Source of the DNA: an uncultured Rhodoluna sp.
Lineage (GTDB): Bacteria; Actinomycetota; Actinomycetes; Actinomycetales; Microbacteriaceae
Length of the DNA stretch: 11,440 nucleotides
Reading direction: 5' to 3'
Assembly: GCA_937898095.1 (NCBI GenBank)
Contig: CALDKR010000128.1
Span: 1-11,440 of the forward strand
Shown: positions 8,127 to 11,440 of the stretch, in pieces
Numbering within the stretch: position 1 is the stretch's first letter
Layout of the letters: each line of letters opens with the position of its first letter
Program-made: the position numbers and the translations under genes
Notes under the pieces: generated by a model
The model's input: the letters and a program-made list of their open reading frames with translations, nothing else
What the model was told of the DNA's origin: nothing
Databases searched by the model: none

Positions 8127-8156
8127 AGTCTAACAGCGAATGGCGCCCAAGCCCAA
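8127..8156 (-). promoter_or_regulatory. Probable sigma-70-type promoter for the rpsD operon
   Basis: On the minus strand there is a -35-like TTGGGC (8151-8156), an 18-bp spacer and a -10-like TAGACT (8127-8132) preceded by TGT, i.e. an extended -10. Transcription would start near 8120, about 150 bases upstream of rpsD. The placement fits a strongly expressed ribosomal gene, but the call rests on motif matching only. Confidence 0.45.
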
Positions 8157-8181
8157 GTGTTTGTGTGTCAATTGGCCCTTG

Positions 8182-9579
8182 TTATTTAGTCGATTTGAAA
8201 GCCCGGATGATGGTTCGCAGCCGCGACCACCGCTCGCCTAGTTCTCTTTCATGCCCGACCGCTTTTGGGCGGTAGTAAGTTTTGCTGAGCAGCTCGCGAC
8301 TCAGATATTGCTGTTCGACCACTGCTCTGGTGTCATCGTGCGGATACAAATACCCCTGGCCTAAACCGCGTTTCTTTGCCCCGACGTAATTCGAGCTGCG
8401 CAAGGGAGTTGGAATTTTTCCGATCGGCACGTTGCGAACATCATCCATGGCTTCGTTTATGGCCAAATATGACGAGTTGGACTTCGGCGCCAGTGCCAGA
8501 TAGATCGTTGCGTTCGCAAGTGGAATTCGACCTTCGGGCATGCCCACCAAGGCCACAGCATTAAATGCAGCGACGGCAACCTGGGTTGCGTTTGGGTCGG
8601 CCAAGCCAACATCCTCGGAGGCCAAAATAATGAGTCGTCTGGCAATAAAGCGTGGGTCTTCGCCGCCTTCGAGCATGCGGGCCAGGTAGTGCACAGCAGC
8701 GTCAGCATCAGACCCGCGAATTGACTTTATGAACGCACTAATCACGTCATAGTGCTGGTCGCCTGATTTGTCGTAAGCAACAAAAACGCGATCGGTTGCG
8801 AGCTCAACTGCCTCGCGGGTTATTTCGATTTGTGAGGGTTGATTGTTGGTTTTTTGAGTCTTTTTGCTCCGAGCAGAATTCGCTTCAGTTGCCTCGCCGT
8901 TCGCCGACGAGGCCGACGCAGCCGCTTCAAGAATTGTCAGAGCTTTTCGAGCGTCTCCGCCGCTCATGCGCGTTATCTCTCCGAGCACATCTGCCGATAT
9001 TGAAAATTTCGATGCCAGGCCCTGTTCGGCAACTACTGCTCGGTTCAAAACCTCAAGAATTTCAGCCTCAGTTAGAGACTGCAATTCGATTAGCAAAGAG
9101 CGTGAAAGCAAAGGTGAAATCACCGAAAAAGATGGGTTCTCGGTTGTCGCGGCAACCAGCACAACAACGCCGTGCTCAACTGCCGGCAAAAGGCTATCTT
9201 GCTGCGATTTGGAAAATCTGTGAATCTCATCAAGAAAAAGAACGGTCTTTTTGCCGTATGTGTCGTTGTCGAGTCGAGCCCTCTCGATCACATCTCTCAC
9301 ATCTTTGACCCCAGCAGTCACTGCGCTTAATTCAACGAATCGCCGGCCGGCACTGGCTGCGATTGCTTGAGCAATAGTGGTTTTTCCGGTTCCCGGTGGT
9401 CCAAAAAGTATTACTGAGGTCAACGCCCCAGGGCGATCCTCGCCAGAGGCAAGCGACATCAGCGGCGATCCGGGTCTGAGAATTGAACTCTGGCCAATGA
9501 TGTCTTCGATGCGCTTTGGGCGCATGTGCGCGGCAAGGGGCATTTGCCCTGAAACTAAAGTTTGCTTGCCAGTCACCAC
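8182..9579 (-). CDS. rarA: RarA/MgsA family replication-associated AAA+ ATPase
   Basis: A clamp-loader-like AAA+ ATPase that acts at stalled replication forks; family members interact with SSB. In the 465-residue reading, Walker A is GPPGTGKT (60-67), Walker B LFLDEIH (114-120), sensor 1 ATTENPS (144-150) and sensor 2 SGGDARKAL (206-214, R211). The C-terminal RarA tetramerisation part follows, with YDVISAFIKSIRGSD (277-291), ARMLEGGEDPRFIARRL (300-316), ASEDVGLADP (320-329) and GYLYPHDD (409-416). A Ser/Ala/Asn/Lys-rich linker of about 30 residues (221-250) separates the AAA+ core from the C-terminal part and looks disordered. The start is uncertain: GTG at 9579, GTG at 9576, or ATG at 9543, which has AGGG three bases upstream and begins just before the conserved PLAAHMRP. 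It is divergent from the cyclophilin gene. Confidence 0.95.
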   Translation of the reverse strand: MVTGKQTLVSGQMPLAAHMRPKRIEDIIGQSSILRPGSPLMSLASGEDRPGALTSVILFGPPGTGKTTIAQAIAASAGRRFVELSAVTAGVKDVRDVIERARLDNDTYGKKTVLFLDEIHRFSKSQQDSLLPAVEHGVVVLVAATTENPSFSVISPLLSRSLLIELQSLTEAEILEVLNRAVVAEQGLASKFSISADVLGEITRMSGGDARKALTILEAAASASSANGEATEANSARSKKTQKTNNQPSQIEITREAVELATDRVFVAYDKSGDQHYDVISAFIKSIRGSDADAAVHYLARMLEGGEDPRFIARRLIILASEDVGLADPNATQVAVAAFNAVALVGMPEGRIPLANATIYLALAPKSNSSYLAINEAMDDVRNVPIGKIPTPLRSSNYVGAKKRGLGQGYLYPHDDTRAVVEQQYLSRELLSKTYYRPKAVGHERELGERWSRLRTIIRAFKSTK

Positions 9580-9585
9580 ATCAGG

Positions 9586-9598
9586 CTAGCTCAGCTAG
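9586..9598. repeat. 13-bp palindrome in the rarA / cyclophilin divergent region
   Basis: CTAGCT-C-AGCTAG, a perfect 6-1-6 palindrome between the two divergent gene starts. It immediately precedes an AT-rich stretch (TAAAAT at 9600-9605) that could be the -10 of the rightward promoter; no convincing -35 was seen. The position would suit an operator, but no repressor family can be assigned. Confidence 0.35.
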
Positions 9599-9621
9599 AT
9601 AAAATCAAAGAACATTCACTC

Positions 9622-9627
9622 AAAGGA
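9622..9627 (+). promoter_or_regulatory. Ribosome binding site fixing a TTG start
   Basis: AAAGGA six bases upstream of TTG at 9634. It is the reason to reject the longer in-frame reading from TTG at 9562: the extra 24 residues show no family resemblance and lie where the promoter must be. Confidence 0.75.
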
Positions 9628-9633
9628 ATCACG

Positions 9634-10413
9634 TTGGCATCTAAGAAAAAGCAGCAGAACCTATTCACAACTCCAGAGGCTCGACTAAAGGCCTATCAAG
9701 AGTCACAGGTTGCGGTTGAATCAGAAAACAAGCACAAAAAATCTGACAACCGATTGGCAATCATCTCTGCACTTGTTGCCGTGGTTCTAGTTTCAGCCGG
9801 CCAAGCTGCTTATTTTGGGTTCGGTCCTGGCAAAGCGAGCGCTTCGAGCAGCGCATCAGCCAGCTCGTCAGCAAGCCCTAGCAGCACCTTGGTGCCATCG
9901 GTCGATCTTGCCGAAAACCGAACCTGGAGCGGCGAAATGCAAATCGGCACCGACAAACTTGGCATTTCTCTTGATGGTGAAAAAGCGCCTCAGGCAGTCG
10001 CAAACTTCGTGTCACTCGCGAAGTCAGGCTTTTATAAAGACATCAGCTGTCACCGACTAACCACCGAAGGCATCTACGTACTCCAGTGTGGAGACCCGCA
10101 GGGCGATGGCTCAGGCGGCCCAGGCTATAGCTTTGGACCAATCGAAAACGCGCCGGCAGACAATGTATACGAGGGTGGCGTGATTGCTATGGCTCGCCAG
10201 GGAAACAATGCCACAAGCATGGGTTCGCAGTTCTTCATCGTCTACGGATCAAGCATGATTCCTTCCGATTCCGCTGGTGGATACACCGTGTTCGGTAAGG
10301 TAACCAAGAACCTCAACTCGATTCGCGAATTGGCGCAGGACGGCACCATTGACGACAAGGCAGACGGTAAGCCGAAGAACCCAATTGTGCTCGGCGACGT
10401 CAAGGTAAACTAA
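9634..10413 (+). CDS. Membrane-anchored cyclophilin-type peptidyl-prolyl cis-trans isomerase
   Basis: Predicted to catalyse proline cis-trans isomerisation during folding of exported proteins. From the TTG at 9634 the product is 259 residues. It has a basic cytoplasmic N-terminus (1-40), one transmembrane helix (about 41-62), a Ser/Ala-rich linker (about 68-86) and a cyclophilin domain (about 97-259) that should face outward as a type II membrane protein. Family landmarks are APQAVANFVSLA (118-129), HR at 140-141, LQCGD (150-154), GGVIAMARQG (181-190) and SMGSQFFIVYG (195-205). The segment after HR is TTEGIYVLQ, two residues longer than the PGFMVQ form, as I recall for actinobacterial membrane cyclophilins. 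Two cysteines (139 and 152) flank the active-site arginine. The gene is 28 bp ahead of the DUF349 gene on the same strand, probably co-transcribed. Confidence 0.92.
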   Translation: MASKKKQQNLFTTPEARLKAYQESQVAVESENKHKKSDNRLAIISALVAVVLVSAGQAAYFGFGPGKASASSSASASSSASPSSTLVPSVDLAENRTWSGEMQIGTDKLGISLDGEKAPQAVANFVSLAKSGFYKDISCHRLTTEGIYVLQCGDPQGDGSGGPGYSFGPIENAPADNVYEGGVIAMARQGNNATSMGSQFFIVYGSSMIPSDSAGGYTVFGKVTKNLNSIRELAQDGTIDDKADGKPKNPIVLGDVKVN

Positions 10414-10441
10414 TACAACCCCTAACAAGTAAGGCATTTCG

Positions 10442-11242
10442 ATGACCACGAACTCATTCGGTCGCGTTGATGAAGAGAACAACGTTTACGTAGTTGAGCC
10501 AAATGGCGAACGTAAGGTTGGCCAGGTTCCTAACGTTTCGCAGGAAGAAGCACTGGACTACTTTGTCAAGAAATTTGACGCACTCGAAGGCTCGGTTCGC
10601 CTACTTGAACAACGTGTTAACAAGAAAGCCGACGCCGAATCAGTTTCGAAGACCGCGGCCAAGCTGACCGTTGATCTCGTTGACGCTGCCGCTGTGGGAG
10701 ACCTGCAGAAGCTGCGCGAGCGAGTACTCGCACTGGCTCCAAAGATTCAAGACCTTCTAAATCTAAAGAAGGAAGAGAACAAGGAAGTAATCGCCGCTGC
10801 CATGGCCGCTCGCGAAGAAATCGTAGCGAAGGCTGAGAAGCTGGCTGCCAGCGATCTTGGCAAGGTCATTTGGAAAGACGTCACCGCCACCCTGAATGAG
10901 CTTTTCGAGGCATGGCAGGCAGCTCAGAAGAACGGCCCACGTGTACCAAAGGCTGATGCGGATGCGCTTTGGAAGCGTTTCCAGCAGTCACGTAACAAGC
11001 TTGAAAGCGCAAAGCGTGCTTACTTTGCAGAAGCGGGAAATAAGGCTAAAACCGCTAAGGCTAACAAAGAAGCCATTGTTAAAAAGGCCCAAGCGCTGGT
11101 TGCCAAGGGTTCTGACGCAGTGTCTGATTACCGAAAACTTCTTGACGAATGGATGGCTGCTGGCCGAACCAAGAACGATGACGCCCTGTGGGTTGAATTC
11201 AAGGCCGCGGGAGACGCTATTTACGCCGCAAAGGGCGAGCAG
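10442..11242 (+). CDS. DUF349 domain protein, 3' end lost at a junction
   Basis: The ATG at 10442 has a clear SD (TAAGG at 10430-10434, seven bases upstream). The 267 family-like residues are charged, mostly helical and cytoplasmic. After a short N-terminal beta-rich piece (NVYVVEPNGERKVGQVP, 15-31) and coiled-coil-like helices come imperfect DUF349 repeats. One runs from WKDVTATLNELFEAWQAAQ to LWKRFQQSRNKLESAKRAYF. The next contains YRKLLDEWMAAGRTKNDDALW followed by VEFKAAGDAIYAAKGEQ. DUF349 has no established biochemical role. Family proteins are longer, and the frame stays open to the window end, but after residue 267 the translation (MMVSGISEGPTRLW and on) no longer looks like DUF349. I therefore end the trustworthy part near 11242; the true C-terminus is missing. 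Confidence 0.88.
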
Positions 11243-11440
11243 ATGATGGTGTCCGGCATCAGTGAGGGACCGACGAGGTTGTGGACCGTCTGGAGGTTGG
11301 TCATCAGGTCGGTTTCGGTCAGGGGGGCGTCACCGGCCAACATGAGTTGCACCTGTTCGGCCGGGATGGAGCGTGCTGCGCGCTCATACAGCGCTTGCAG
11401 CAGCTCCATGGCACGCTGCGCCTTGGCCTTGGGGCCGTCG
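11221..11440 (-). other. Foreign coding fragment (probable chimeric join), product unknown
   Basis: From about 11243 to the end the G+C content rises to about 66% by hand count, against about 53% in the preceding 120 bases. The convincing reading frame is now on the minus strand and open at the window edge (beginning DGPKAKAQRAMELLQALYER). It has strongly G/C-biased third positions and CTG/GCC/ACC/GAC codons unlike the neighbours. Recognisable text includes SIPAEQVQLMLAGDAPLTE and NLQTVHNLVGPSLMPDT. The frame closes at a TAA at 11221-11223, inside what should still be DUF349 DNA, so that stop is probably a by-product of the join. I do not recognise the protein; composition suggests a high-G+C proteobacterium. 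The first shared bases (about 11236-11250) cannot be assigned to either side. Confidence 0.6.

Noticed and set aside
8166..8171. Perfect TTGACA -35 hexamer on the minus strand upstream of rpsD
   Set aside because: The hexamer at 17-bp spacing downstream is GGGCGC, which is not a -10. The TTGGGC/TAGACT pair fits better.
9562..9633. 24-residue N-terminal extension of the cyclophilin from TTG at 9562
   Set aside because: No SD at 9562, a strong SD before TTG 9634, no family resemblance in the extension, and it would cover the divergent promoter region.
10249..10482. Minus-strand frame spanning the cyclophilin end and the DUF349 start
   Set aside because: Antisense to two genes that have good family matches and SDs; no recognisable domain.
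11243..11440. Uninterrupted plus-strand frame continuing DUF349 to the window end
   Set aside because: The translation after residue 267 loses DUF349 character and becomes Ser/Arg/Cys-rich, typical of an antisense frame of a high-G+C gene. The minus strand carries the better coding signal.

Overview
This window is an ordinary housekeeping segment of an actinobacterial chromosome. The order rarA / rpsD / alaS-ruvX-mltG-aroE-aroC-aroK, a DUF349 gene, a membrane-anchored cyclophilin and a cysteine-poor S4 protein all point to Actinomycetota. By recalled gene order the best fit is Microbacteriaceae. Base composition is only slightly above half G+C by eye, low for that family, which suggests a streamlined aquatic member of the Rhodoluna/Aquiluna kind. 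That placement is inference, not a database result.

Layout. From 9579 leftwards, everything to position 1 lies on the minus strand: rarA (replication-stress AAA+ ATPase), a 211-bp gap holding a likely promoter and a hairpin-rich leader, then rpsD (30S protein S4), a DUF948 membrane protein, a small membrane protein with an Ala/Lys/Pro tail, alaS, ruvX, mltG, aroE, aroC and aroK (cut by the window edge). From rpsD on, the genes are separated by at most 21 bp and mostly touch or overlap (two TAATG junctions, one TAG/ATG abutment, overlaps of 8, 8 or 26, and 11 or 23 bp, depending on start choice). This looks like one long, translationally coupled operon. It joins translation (S4, AlaRS), RNA/DNA processing (RuvX), cell-wall glycan termination (MltG) and the last steps from dehydroshikimate to chorismate, except the EPSP synthase step, which is not encoded here.

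Divergently from rarA, on the plus strand, run a TTG-initiated membrane-anchored cyclophilin-type peptidyl-prolyl isomerase and a DUF349 protein. The DUF349 reading matches its family until about position 11242. There the composition jumps (hand count about 53% to about 66% G+C), and the clear coding signal switches to the minus strand with proteobacterial-like codon use. The last roughly 200 bases are best read as a chimeric or foreign join, probably an assembly or amplification artefact, not as part of this locus.

I found no mobile element, tRNA, rRNA, CRISPR array or defence system. The points most worth a second look are the junction near 11242 and the four-hairpin rpsD leader, a candidate S4 autoregulatory element. 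I do not see a convincing undescribed multi-gene system here.
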